Assembly (NCBI GenBank): GCA_009760855.2
Contig: WPIO01000067.1
Span: 1,798,501-1,862,500, forward strand
Source: Cristatella mucedo
Lineage: Eukaryota; Bryozoa; Phylactolaemata; Cristatellidae
Reading direction: 5' to 3'
Length of the DNA stretch: 64,000 bases
A model generated the notes under the pieces. The model had not been told where the DNA came from, searched no databases, and saw nothing but the letters and a program-made list of their open reading frames with translations. A program made the position numbers and the translations under genes. This document shows positions 11,781 to 25,300 of the stretch, piece after piece; the first letter of the stretch is position 1; every line of letters begins with the position of its first letter.

Positions 11781-14700
11781 CTTCAAAGGACAATTAACTT
11801 AAACATTATGTTGTTTGGATAGCAGGAGAAAATTGTTTGTAAATTAGAGCTCACTTAAGCTGCGAATAGGATTTTGAGTTCACAAATTGTGGCGGGAGAC
11901 TACTCCTATAACACTTTCCAAATCGGGCTCGCCACTCTGGATTGACTACTAACACGGCAGGCCTTGGAGTATAAAAGTCTTCTGATAGGTCTGGGATGCA
12001 AGGTCGTAGGTCTGGGACGTAAGGTCATGGGTCTGAGAAGCAAGTGCCGCTCCAAAAGCTCCTTCTTCTAGCAAACCGATGCCATCAGCATAACAAAGAG
12101 CAAAGCAACACGCCAGGAAAATACAAAAGTTTAATGAAAGATTAAGGTTTTCAATGTGTGAATTATCGAGCATTATTTTCCATCACTTCCTTCGCAACCG
12201 AGGAGCACGTTCGACCGAAGTACTTGCCTGCTATCCCCAAACTCCCTCGACAGTGCTACGGATTTCGGTGTCCGTGGTTTTCTAGCCTGTGTCGCCCTAA
12301 GCCTAAACTGTCAATTTGCTTGCATAACTAGTATTTTCCTATTCACCATCAGCCCGAATAGCGGTATCTGTAGCGGCATGGATGGTACTGCCAGATTGTT
12401 CTTGCTGGAATATTTAGTGTTAGAATTTGTAGTATTTATTATTTATTAGTTATTATTATTTTATTATTATTAATTTAATATTTAGTGGTTAGAATGTTTC
12501 TTGCTTGAATATTTTTTTTTCTTGCTGGAATTTTTCTTGCTGGAGTAATACTAGATTTCCCTAGGACAATAAGCGATAAATTGTGTAAGAACAGCCCACG
12601 CCAAGTGGGAGGCCGCTGCTGGTCGTGTAGTAATCACGTGCAGACCAAAGAGGTAAGCATCGCTGCTACGATCTTGCCGCACAGAAAATCGAGCTGCTGC
12701 GAGCGTCTGCTGAGCCGTTCATTACGCGGCTACCATGCTAGAGACTTGCCAAAATCAAGATGGCCATTTAGTATGAATTAGCGAATTAGCGAGTGTCCGT
12801 AGCAATCGCACCTCCAGTCCCGTGCTGTTTGTGTTGTTCGCCGCTCGCAGAGCGGCCTGCTTGCTGTATGCAGTGGCGCCCAGCAGCGTCTTTATCACAC
12901 CGAGGCAAGAGGTAACAGCATCCTGCAGCTCGTCGGAAGTCATCGGCTTTTCGGAGTCTTGCTGCTGAATGATGTCGACGCTGCTGGACAGTAGCGACTT
13001 GGCATGAAACTGAGATGCGTTTGTTATCTACGGAGCAAAGGGCATTTTCTTATAGACAATATTTCACTTGCCGCACTCAATAATTCCCAAATTACTGCCT
13101 GCAGTTTATAGAGAGATAAAGAGGATCTAGTGCTTCAGGATATAAGTTTCAAAACATGGCGGATTACCGCACGAGCATAGAGTACGCTCAGGAGAGCAGA
13201 TTAGCACTCATGACCTCGCCACAAACGCTTTAAACGAAAACGGAGCTTGGTGAGGATCGGCAGGTACGTCTAACCTGCATACCAATTGCTTCCTACTTCT
13301 TTGGTTTTTATCAGTTGAAATAAATTGTGGATGCAATAGCGTCTGGTGCTAGGCAATACAATTGTTGACTGAAAATGACCTATTCAAAGGAGGCAGACTT
13401 TTATTTGCATATCTGTGGAACTAGAGAATCTGATAACCCTTAATTATTCCCGAAGAGTGTTGTACCAATGTAGTCACAAGGAAACTTTAGCTATCCTTTT
13501 TCCGATGATTGCTGAAACTATTATTTCGTATATTTTTTTCCCGTACACGATGAGACCGCATACTATAACCAAGTTGTCTTACTGCAGTTGTACGATAGAT
13601 ATCGGTAAGATCAGCTCGAGAAGTGCCTAGCTCTGCTGGGGTGCACCACCGGCTGCAGGCCTGCGCCCTGCTTGGCTTCTGCCAGCTCAGATAAAACATT
13701 AATCAACCCATCAATAGTCATAAATCAATCAGATCAATTCAGATAAGGTCAGAGCAGGAATTTCGGTCCAATAAAAAACTCTTTAGGACTCTGGCTGATT
13801 AATTTTTCTGCAAAAACGAGATTTAAACAAATCCGCCGATCGATAATTTTACATTTCGGCCGTCTAATGCATTCATATTCAGCGTCTCTTGGTTTTCCTA
13901 CGCTCACATTGTGCTCTGTTGGTTCACGTGGCTAAATGCTGTAAGCGCTGCTGTTAAACTGCAGTGAATAAAATAATTCAACTTCTTTCTAGGCACTTCA
14001 CATTTGCTCTTAAGGAAGCATTATCAAATCGTCAGTGGTAGCATGCCCAATGAGCAAGCGTGCTATACTCGGCTGCAGGAGAGTAGTTGTCGTTGCATAA
14101 GAATGGTGGAAGAGAGTTCCACAGTCTAGGACCTGCAGAGCTAAAGCTTCTGTTGCCAACGTTCTTTAAGCGAAGGAATAGACTTATTTCTTGACTTGCT
14201 TGTGAAAGATACTCACTTTCTTGACTGCCCTCCTAACTCAGCTATGCATCTCATTCACTCTTTTTTGCCTGAGATAAAGTCCGTTGGCTACCATACACGG
14301 AGCGAAAGCCGCACAGTCTTTGGGTGAGCTATAGAAGACTCTCCTGCATAATACCCGCTTAGTCTTCGCGGAATTCTCATTGTGCTGTTAAGAATATTCT
14401 ATTTTGTAGTTGCATGGGGAAATTGTGATGCTGTTTATTAAAGCGAAATTAAATGATTGTTTATTATCCGTTCGACGAAATTGTCCAGCTCCTACGAAAA
14501 TTGTGCATGCATTCAGAACTCCCTAATCTGCAATCCTACTTTTCCGTGCCGAAAACAGTACCTCGTCGATTCTCCCCATCACGTTTCCGGCGGACGAGGT
14601 CATTTGTTTCATCACCTTGACGTCAGTCATAGATAGCTTCAGGAAGTTGCCCAGCATGGCCTCGCGAGCGATCGATGAGTTACTCGCTGATATCTGTACC

Positions 14701-17700
14701 TGAACGAAGGGCAATGAGCAGCGTGAGGATGAATGCCACTGCTCTCGGCAAAGAATAAATAAATAAATCCTAGCTGATTAAACAGCCTCTTTTTGTAGAG
14801 CGACAGAAGAGCCTTTATGGCTATCACCACTGCTTGCAGTGGCGATAAAGAATCGCCCGCCCACCGCAGGAGTCGAACCCGCGACCTCGGGACCGAGGTC
14901 GTGAAAGCAACCGCCTTACCTAGTGTCCCATCGCTGCTCACCATAGAGAGAGAAGCAGACAGACGCTGTGATTTATAGAGGCAAAACGAGGGCGAATATC
15001 GATCGCGCATATCGGCACATCACTTGCACCACTTTTAACCAGGTTTTTCGTATAAAGCTTGGCAACTCTAGCCCACGTGCTACATAGCCTGCCGGCTGAA
15101 CGTAAGATATCTCACCCCAGTTTCCGTCTCAGTCGAGTTTGTTACGTTTGACACTGCCGCGATCGAGGCTTCCGTCGGCATGGAATTTAGCGACTTTGCC
15201 ATCGCCGCAAATACTGCCGACACGGCCGAAGGGTCGCCCGCAGAGACGAGGTTCTGCAGACTCGATGCTTTCGCTGTCTCCGTCAGCTGACTCATCAAGT
15301 TGCTCAGCTGCTCCAGCGGAGCTGGCTCCACCTGCAGATTGTACGCCAATCGGCTGTTCGTAAGAAACTGGACAGCCTCATGCGTGGACTCGCTGCTCCT
15401 CACGTATGAGCCGGCGCCTAAAGCTGCGCCGCTGAGCGGCGAGTCGTGAGGCTAATTTTTCCAGCTCGAGCTTACCGTGACATACATGGACAGGTCCGAA
15501 TACACACCGAGCGCGTCGCAGGCTCTTACGACTACCTCTAGCAGGTAGTCGTTGGCCGGATCACCTTCCGGAAGTGGTACGGGTGCGGTCAAGCTGGGTG
15601 TAAAGCCGCTGCTAATCCACAAGTAATTGCTCTCGTTGCTTTCCCTGTGACCGATCTGCGACAACGAGTCAATTATTAACGGCTGCTGCACGTATTTCTA
15701 GTCCTGGACTCTGACATCCTTCTTATGCCAAGTGCAAAAAACGAAGGCAGGTGCATACAGTGGCGACACAATCAAAGGCCATATTAACGAACGGCGCAGC
15801 ATCACGCCAAGTCCGCTGTTCTGACGGATGGATGCTTGTGTGGCCCCTTCAAAGCTTGCCCCACGAATTTGAGAATGGCGTCTGGCAGCCGTTCGACGCT
15901 GGCGTGGAAGAGAAGTGGCCTCGTTTTACGAAATAGAACTGCTCCGCTGCAATGCGTGGCCTTGGCTGATGCGACGCCACTCCGCCCGAGTAGGATGCGC
16001 AACGTCAAACAGCCCTTCGTCACCTTGGCAGCGGCAGTTTATACACTGCCTGCTCGACGAAAGCTTCTAGAGCTGAACTTCCAAGTTAGCGTGGCGTAAT
16101 TTTGGAACGCGAAAGTTGCTCTTCTATTCTCGGTCAAAGGCGAGACATTTGTATGCAAGAAATGCTAGACGCGGTAAAAAAGGCGATCCTTGCCGCTAGT
16201 ATACGATGACTACCGGAAAGACATGTGCTATCTCAAAGGATTAAGCGACAGGCGTAAGAGGCTTTAGCCGCGCGAGCAAAATCAACGGCTTCGATGAAAG
16301 CATGTGACTAAAAGCGCGTAGTTTTCAGTGTGAGTGCTAGTAATGGTTGATAATAATAGCTCCTCAGAATCAAGCTGGCGTGAACGTGCACTATTCCAGC
16401 GGTCGTTACAAAAAACGTCATGCCTTTTGCAAAGCTCCACTGGTAGTTAACTGGACTCTTTCCAGCACATTCCAGGTGAGTGCAGTGGGTGGTGCTTGTA
16501 TATTTTTCTTAAAATCCTTTTACCTGAACATCCTTCGAAGTCACATCCGTGTACAGATCCTGTAGCTTCAGGTTATTGCACTATACACTGTATAATTTTC
16601 TTGCATTATGCTAACACGTATTTTCTTTCCGTGTGATTTACCTCCTCACTTCCCGAGGTACCACGTTAGGAAGAAACTTTAATTTGGCCAGTAAAACCAT
16701 GCCCTACCAACACGAGAAGTGTTTGCAGCATGTTTGCCACAAGAGAAGCGCTTCTTGAATTTAATACGGATAATCGTTAGTTGCAGCTGCATTTCCAGAT
16801 TGTAGCTGCTATTAAAATACATCGTCTCTCACAAGAACTAAAAGGCCTCATGTCCTATGATCTTAACGTGCTGACATCGGTCGGTTACAATAAGAAACGC
16901 TTTCGCTGTATGACCTGGTATGTCAGCGGGGCGTAGGAGGTGTTGAATTTTCTAGAGCATTCGACGTTAAAGTAGGTGATCAGAGCTGTTCCGTTTGCTG
17001 GCACCACAGCGCAGCTTCCCACGATCGGTGGGCGGTCGATCTCGAACGCGAAAACAGCGATTCCATAATTGCCCTCCGACTCCTGCGACCGTCTGGCTCG
17101 GGCCTGAACGAAGTACCTGAAAGAAAAAGGCGGCCTCGGTGAATTTCATGTGAGTGCGAGCAATCTCAGCACACGCGCTCGACCGCCCTGGTTCCGCCCA
17201 GCTCGAGACCGTCCGCATTCGTCGAGTCGTACGTGACGAATCCAAGCCGAAGTTCGTTCCGGGCTCTGCTGAAGTGAGCGGGCGCCTACCTGTACGGCAG
17301 GTTCTTGATGCCGAAGAGTCCGGGCTCGATGGCCAAGCTGGCACCGCTCGTTCCCGTCGAAGCGTAGGGCGACCACCAGCTGTCCGCTACCTCAACGGCC
17401 TGGAGCAGGACGTTGTTGCCCGCACTTCCTCTGAACAAGTGCCAGCTCCAGACGTAAGTTGCCGAGCCGCCACGCCAACCGACGCTTCTGGCGGTGGCTG
17501 CCAGCGACAGGCGGCTGTTAGCATTAAGCTTTTCCTACAGAAACATCGAGCAAGCGACAATTGAAGCCGAGCGGAGGGAGGAGCCATCCAACTTCCGGTT
17601 GGATGGCTCCCCTCCTGTGGTTGCAAAGACAGCTGGCCTCCCGTTTGCGACCGTTTCGCGAGTTCTGCCGGTGTGCTGTGAAGTTTCTCTACAACTCGCG

Positions 17701-20700
17701 GCTTCATTAGACCGGACGCCATCTAGTCGTACTTTTAAATTCACCTTTTTAACCAGAAACTCTTGCTTGTCAGCGAGAGCGATTTTACGCCACATTGACG
17801 GCAATCTGTCAGCTTACTCTTAAGCCACGTTTCCTGCTGACACGTTGTCGTGCAAAACTAGTCAGATTGTGGCAGTGCTAAGCATTAGCAGTTTGTGAAT
17901 TAAAAGAATGTTCTGAATCTGCTGCAGTTGCTCTTGACCTGAAGCTATCGGCCACTACCATTCAATTGCATTTCACTTTACAGCAAATGTAAAGCGCCTA
18001 GAGAGAGATTAAGTTCTCTGAGGATGCTTTATCAAGTGAATTATTATTATTATTATTACTAATCAGTCAGTGCTCGTAATGGTGCTGGTCTACCCGCCTG
18101 GGTATTCAGGTGCTTGCAAATCTTCAGCTAGGCTTGTCTGTCTTGAGCGTCGCAGTAGCCACATCACACTACTTTCTTGCTGACCTGCACTGGCTTTAAG
18201 TCAAGCAAACCATAGACTTCAGGGTTTTGTCTCTTATTTTTAGACCCTCCATTCTTTAGCTCCAGCCTACCTATTAAAACTACTCCCCGACCAGGCTAAG
18301 CATGGTGTCACCCGCTTTTCGGAATCTAACTGCTTACCCATATGACATACAAGTCTCACATTCTATGGAGACCATGCCTTTAGTTCGTATACTCCCAACG
18401 CCCAGAAATTACTCCTAAATTGCGTCACGACATCTCCTGACTTTTCCACATTTGACAAGAAACTAAAAACGTGATTATTTATAACAGCATTTAGTGGGTC
18501 CCTCTGATTCGTGCTTTATGTGCCTGTGTTTGCTGAGAATGTTTATGCTGCCACTAACGGCACTTGCATGCCGACCCTGTGCATGTCACCCCTAACCATG
18601 TTATTCTTGTCTTTTATTGAGCATGCTGCTACTAACCATTTGATCGTGTTTTCCTTGCAGCGAATGTAAAGTGCCTAGAAAGGGATTGACTTCTCTGAGG
18701 TTGCAACATGCAATGCGTTATTATTATTGATATTATCTCTTTCAGCCTTCAAGCATGTCAAACTCTCTCATCTCCCTTGATGGATCAATTACTGATATCC
18801 ACATTTGGATGACAAAATAATGTCTAAACTTAAATGACGATCAAACCAAAATGCTAGTTACGTGCAAATATACTGCGATTCAGAAATCGAACACTCAAAA
18901 TCAATTCAGAATTCTTAGCTCCTCTAAAAACTGCATGAAATCTGGTTGTCCTGTTCCGAAATGAAGTTTCACTAGACGTCTGCGTCACCAGGGCATTTAA
19001 ATCTGCCTACTTTTAGCTACGTAATGTGACTAAATTTGGGCTGGCTTAGGAAGGATTACTGCATCCAAGATGGTTACTGCATCTGTGACTTCCCGACTAG
19101 CCGTCTATAACTCACTACTTGCCGGACTACTATCTTATAGAATCAGGCGCTTCCAGTTGGTAAAAAAGGTTTGCAGCCAGGCTTTTTTGTCGAGAGTGGT
19201 GCAAAGATCACATCACACTACATCTTGCCGACGTGTACCGGCTCCTCATCAAGCAGCCTAGCGATTTTAAGGTTCTGTCACCACTTTTATATTCCTTAAT
19301 TTTTAGGCTTCATTATACCTATAGCAACTAATCTTCAATCAGGCTATCATACCTCGCACTCCTTCGGACTCAAGAATATCAACTGTGCACTGAACTGGCA
19401 TCAAATCCTATCGGCAAAAGCACCAATAGCTCAAATTCTCCTGAGGCAGAAACTCACTTCGAATGACTCACGACATCCCCTGAATCGAAGTCATTTAAAA
19501 AGAAGCTAAAACTGCACTAGTTCCCAACGGTATCTACCGGTTCCTTACGATTTGACCTTTGTGGACTTTTAGGTGCTGACACTGCTCACCTTACCACTTA
19601 CCATGTTGTGTGTGTTGACACTGTGCATGTTTTTTGCCACTAACCATTTGATCTTGAGCCTTTTACAGCATTTTTAAGCTGCCTAGAAATATATCCAATT
19701 CTCTAATGCTGCTTTACAGGTTTATTAGTACTATTATTATTAAAAATCCGCACAGAATAACAAAAAATTAGTAGTAACCAAAGGGAGTAACCACTATGAT
19801 GGATGACATCTTTTAGCGAAACATGAAAACATGACACTTACGAACAGAAAGAAAAATTCGACTGCTAATATCTTCCATAATGCATCAATGGCGATGCGTC
19901 ATCGCCAGGCTCAGTATCCTAAAATCTATTAAGGTCAGAACTTCCCAAAGCCTTATCGTGCTTGTATGTAGCAGCACGTAAACCCAACAGCTGCAAATAT
20001 TAATGCAAGCAGCCTTCCCCAACCCATACATTTTCCTTCGATACTCAATTGAAAGTATTGCGAAAGGGACTCTAATAAATAAACAGCAATAAGCATCAGG
20101 TTGAACGCGGGTGACAAGGTCGAAAAAGCAAGCCACTGAGTGTCTTGAAAAAACTTCGCGGCACGTTTTCAATCGGTGCGATACTTGCCTGGCAGTTCGC
20201 CAAACATTCCATGGTCAGAGTTGGCGGTGGCCCCTCGATGATGTCGATAAACTGAGATATCGTGACCACCCGACCGGTTTTTATTGCTGTCACTTTCACT
20301 TCCATTCTATCGAATTCGACGGCATGTGACATGTCAACCGTTATAATGCCACTGTTTTCCTTTGTAAATAACCCTTAAAGGTAACGAGTACTTGTACAGT
20401 AATCAGCCAATTGCAGAAATCAAGTCAAAAGTATAGACGCAGTGTTTGAGCATTTTTAGCCAGCGAGATACACCATTGGTCAACTTAGGGAACTCTCGAG
20501 TTCAGGTGATACGAGGGCATAGAGCATACTCAATTTCGTTCATACCTGCAACTTGCTCCAGATAAAGTTCGGCCACTGCTAGTCGCTGCACGTGTTACGC
20601 ATCTGACCTCGCTCGTTTCTTTAAACTAGACCCGATTTTATGACCAATTGTACTTATAATATTAAATTTTGCTTTTTACTCTCTTGCCAAGGACTTTCAA

Positions 20701-22320
20701 AAACATGAAGACAACTAGTGAAGCACCATTTTGCTGCTATGTGGAGACTTTTTGTTAAAAAAAATTCGGCCACTCAAGCATTAACCTTATATAATTTTTT
20801 CATTAATTCTAGGGTCATTGTCCTTTTTTTTACATTTCCCCATTGATTACATTAGCTCTATAGCCAAACGTGCTTACTTACAGCTACTTCAGATAGCAAA
20901 ATATAGAACACGCTTAGATAAGGATAAAACGCATAGGCTACTTTACGCATTTAAAGCATTTCTTCTAGACTTATGTAACTTTCTCATTCCATGGTCTACT
21001 ACTGGTGCAATCAGACGCTTTCACTTTATACAAACTCTTAAATGCATACCTACCTCGAACGTCACAGCTGCTATATTACGCCACACTCCGACTGGATACA
21101 TTGGCTGACAATCGGGAGGTTAATTTGTACATCTCTTAATACCAGGAGGCTCAAGCTCGAATCTTTCAATATCGGGAGGTTAAATGTCACGTATCCAGCT
21201 ATCGGGAGATTACAGTGCACACAACTTAAAAGGTAAAGGTTAAAGTTCACATCTCTTACTTTCAGGTCGCTCCATTCTCTGACACCGTCCCGCCAAGTCA
21301 AAGTAAATGCATCTCGGGCTTCTCCTCATACAGATCCCTTCTCTCTGGCAGGTTAAAGTTCACATCTCTTACTCTCGGGGGGGGGGGGTTAAAGTGCACA
21401 TCTCGGACTTCTCATACCAATCGCTCCTCACTGACTCTGCCTCATTTAATTGCCCCTCAAACCAACCTCGGTTCTATTGGAGACGTTGCCTTCAGCTTAT
21501 GTATTTTGATGCGTTGAAATTGCTACCTACTGAGATCACGAAATCGCTTGAGTGGAGAAAATTTAACGGAAGCCTGTGAGCCCGTCTGCTTCTAACTGCA
21601 TTTTCGTTCCCCGTGAATTGTTCTTTACAGGCTTGTGTGCGCTACAATTGAACATGTGAATTTCACTCGTTTGGAGATTCGTTGCGCTTTCATTTCTAAG
21701 AAATCATTTTAAGGATCAGTCACGTGCATTATTGTTTGAATAACTTTGTGTGGTCACCTGTGTCGATCTCACGAAACCCGAACCATTCTGAAATGCAACA
21801 TGGGTACAGCTGGTATTTTTCCTTATTTAATTAAACTTCATATATTCTGAGAGTGCAATTTTCAATTTCTACGCTTTAGTCTAGCCTAGATTAAATTCTA
21901 TTTAGGAATAATCATCACTAAAATCAAACAGCCGCAGGGTGTCTCGGTTCAGAGCTTTGACGAGAAGAAGTCTTTTGATTAACTACAGTAGTTATACCTG
22001 GTCCACTAAAGCTGTCACCGTCGAAGCAGCCATCGTTCGAGTTAACCAAAGTTCCATTGTCATCAAGACGCTGGCAGTGATTATAGCTGGCGTTGGCAAT
22101 AATTCTGGCGTAATTACCATCGTAAGTAGGGAACGCCTGACAGAGACGCCGGCACTGCCAAATGAAGTGAAAGCCTGCAAACGAAAATCCAAAGGACCTA
22201 AATCAACGCGATTAGGCCTTTACTTTGCCAGTGCTAGTTAGCTATGCATTTGACTACTGACAAGCTCAATGAGATGGAAATCTGGTGCAGTGTTTTTCAA
22301 AATCTAATAACTAAAATTGC

Positions 22321-22359
<39 letters not shown>

Positions 22360-25300
22360 TATATGTGTGTGTGTGTATATGTATAAGTGTATGTGTGTTC
22401 GTGCACGCGTGTGCATAAGCCCCAGCATACACTGTATCCACACACCCAAATTGGTGGTCATGCCAACAAAACAATCGCTTGGTGGATGGATATATCTTTA
22501 AATAACATGGTCGCATAATCTAGGAACTGAATCTCATTTTCAACTGAACATATGCTTTAAAAGAACAATTCTTTAAAATTGTAACGCCAGTTTTTGCAAT
22601 CCGTTCGTCTGAAAGGTTTAGCAAAGTTTTTCCCGCGCATAAATTTGGACCTGCAAGAAATAATTGAGCTGATTTTTAGTAATGATAAAAATACGCTTGA
22701 TACAGCGCCCTCAGGGAACTCCATCTCTATCTAGCCGCTTTAAAGTTGCTGCAAAGGAAGCACGATCTAATAATTAGCCGTAGCTTGCTCAATAAGCAAC
22801 ACGAATTACGTGGTTAGGGGTGACGTGCACACGGTCAGCATGCAAATGGTTCGTAGCAGCATGCACAATGTCAGTAACCATAAGCACACAAAGTAAGATA
22901 CACACGGACCCACTAAACGCAGTGATAGAAAGGTGTGTTTTTAGGTATGTGAGTGACAAAACCTTGAAGTCGATCCCATGCTTTACATGGTAGCCAGCGC
23001 AGGTGGGCGAGAAGTGGTGTGATGTGGCAACTGCGACGCTCACGACTGACATGCCTATCTGCAGAGTTTTGCACCAGCTTTAAGCGCCTAAGTGCACAGG
23101 CCGTTAGGCCAGCAAGCACTGAGTTGCTGAAGTCAAGACGAGATGTCACCACTACATGGTTTAATTTAGATGTGGTATACCTGTCTAAAAAAGCCCAAAT
23201 TTTAGCAATGTTGTGCAGCTGAGAGTAGGCAGACTTGACTATGGTGCTGACGTGGTCGTCTAAAAAAATGTCACCTTGAAACATGACACCCAGATTTCGT
23301 GCAGATTCCACAAAAGACGTGTGAACTGATATTTTGAGCGTTAGATTTTAAAGTTTCCTAACCACACTTGGTTTACCCATAAATAGTGGGCTGAATTTAT
23401 CATCATTTAATTTTGGAAAATTTGCTGGCATCCGTTTGCTGATTTCATCAATACAGCAAGGTAGTTGAGAGAATTTGATGTGCTTCTATCCGAGTTCCAC
23501 TCGTAGCATGCCAACTGGGCTAGTGGCAATGCGATCACCTGAAATGCCTGAAATTCAAGGATTGTATTTCGTCCTGACCATTCACGGAACAGCTAGTATG
23601 TTCCGTATAATCAACGAAACCGAAAGATTGAAGCAAATGTAATCATAATCACTTTAAAATTGCGACGAATAGCTATCAGATTTTAGCAAATTGTAACTTT
23701 ACCTGACTTATCTGGATCATCGGGATCGTAGCTGTTAGTAAGTGCGTCGAGTGTATAGTTCGTAAAATATTGTACCCGGACATTAAGGCCTCCTGCGACC
23801 TTGACAACCAGTGGAGAACTTACTACAAGGCATCGTTGCAGTAAGCAAGCTTGAGGGAAGACGTAAAATTAAGGTAATCCAGATACAGCAATCGTTAAAA
23901 TCCAGTGCAGATAAAATTAAGAACTTACCGATTTTTATTAAAGCTGAGTCGTTAGTTGATATCTCGTTTTCACCTACCATAGATATGGTTAAGGTGAATC
24001 GATAGAGTCCAATTTCCATCGAGTCAGGCGCTAATGACAACGTCCTCATACTGAATGATGTGAGATTCATTCCGAGGTTATACTATCAAAATAAAATGCA
24101 CGGTCAGCCCGCTTTCTTGGGAATGTAACTTCAAAACGCAGGCAATTCTAACAACAGTTCTGTAATGTAATCCGCATCGTACTGGTATCAATAGTTTGCT
24201 AGCGAAAGTAAGAGGAATGGGCTGGCTACATACACGATATCGATGTGCATATGCACACTGATACCTATCCGTGCTCAGTTGCATTTGTCTCGAAAGGTTT
24301 TTTGGGCAAATTTTGTGCTTTTTGAGTGTTAGTGGACTAGCTGACATGTTATTACAGACAACCACTGACGTTATGATTGCAGATCGGGATCCAATTTCAC
24401 GTCAAAGAACGTGCTTTCTTTCAGATCGTACACACTGATTTCGCTCGAGCGCCTGTGTTTTAAGTCAAAGCTAAGGCTGTAAGTCCTGCGTCCAGGATAC
24501 GATACGACAATCCGCGCAGTTAAATCTGTGGGAGCAATGCAACAACAGGAAAATAAAACTGGAGCGAAGGCTCAGAAGATTCGTTCTCACGCTCGGACTC
24601 GCGTCCTTCGGACTTCCTGCATTTCTATAGCATTGAAGAGCAGTGCTAGTAGGGATACTAGTCGCTGTGGGTAAATGCGCTTGTTATTGCGCCTTCAGAG
24701 AACTCGATCTCTTTCAGGGCACATTGCACTTATTTCGAAGGAAGCACGATCGAATGGTAAGTGGTAGCATGCACATTGATAACAAGCATACATAGTTAGT
24801 GCTGACATATACAGGGTCAGCACGCAAGTATGTTTAGTGGCAGAATGCAAAGTGTCCGCACCAATAAGCACACAAAGGACGAACGCAGGGACACACTGAA
24901 CGCTGCAATAAATGTATGCGCTTCAGCTTGTTTGCAAGTGTGGTCAAGTCAGTGGATGTCGTGATGCCAGTCTGGAGTGAGTTCCAGGCTTTTGGAGCCT
25001 ACAAAGTAAAGGCAGGTTCTCCAAAGGACTCGGGGTTCATGCGAGCTGTAGATAAACGATTAGGTTCCGAAAGTGGGCGTTGCTGTACTTAGCCTGACGG
25101 GAGAGTAGATCTGAAAGGTAGGCTGGAGCCGAAGAATAAATGAATATAAAATTGAGTGACAGAACCTAGAAGTCGGAGCACTGCTTTACTGGGAGCCAGT
25201 GCAGGTTGGCGAAAAGTGGTATGATGTGACAACTGCGACGCTCACGAGAGACATGCCTAGCTGCAAAACCGGTAGACCAGCAAGCAATGAGATGCAGGAT

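Noticed and set aside
11565-11786. Ser-Leu repeat protein
   Set aside because: Translation of the (GA)n microsatellite.
15116-15475. 58-nt intron ending at CTTTAG (15,418)
   Set aside because: It joins exon 21 to the next exon in the wrong phase and hits a stop within a few codons.
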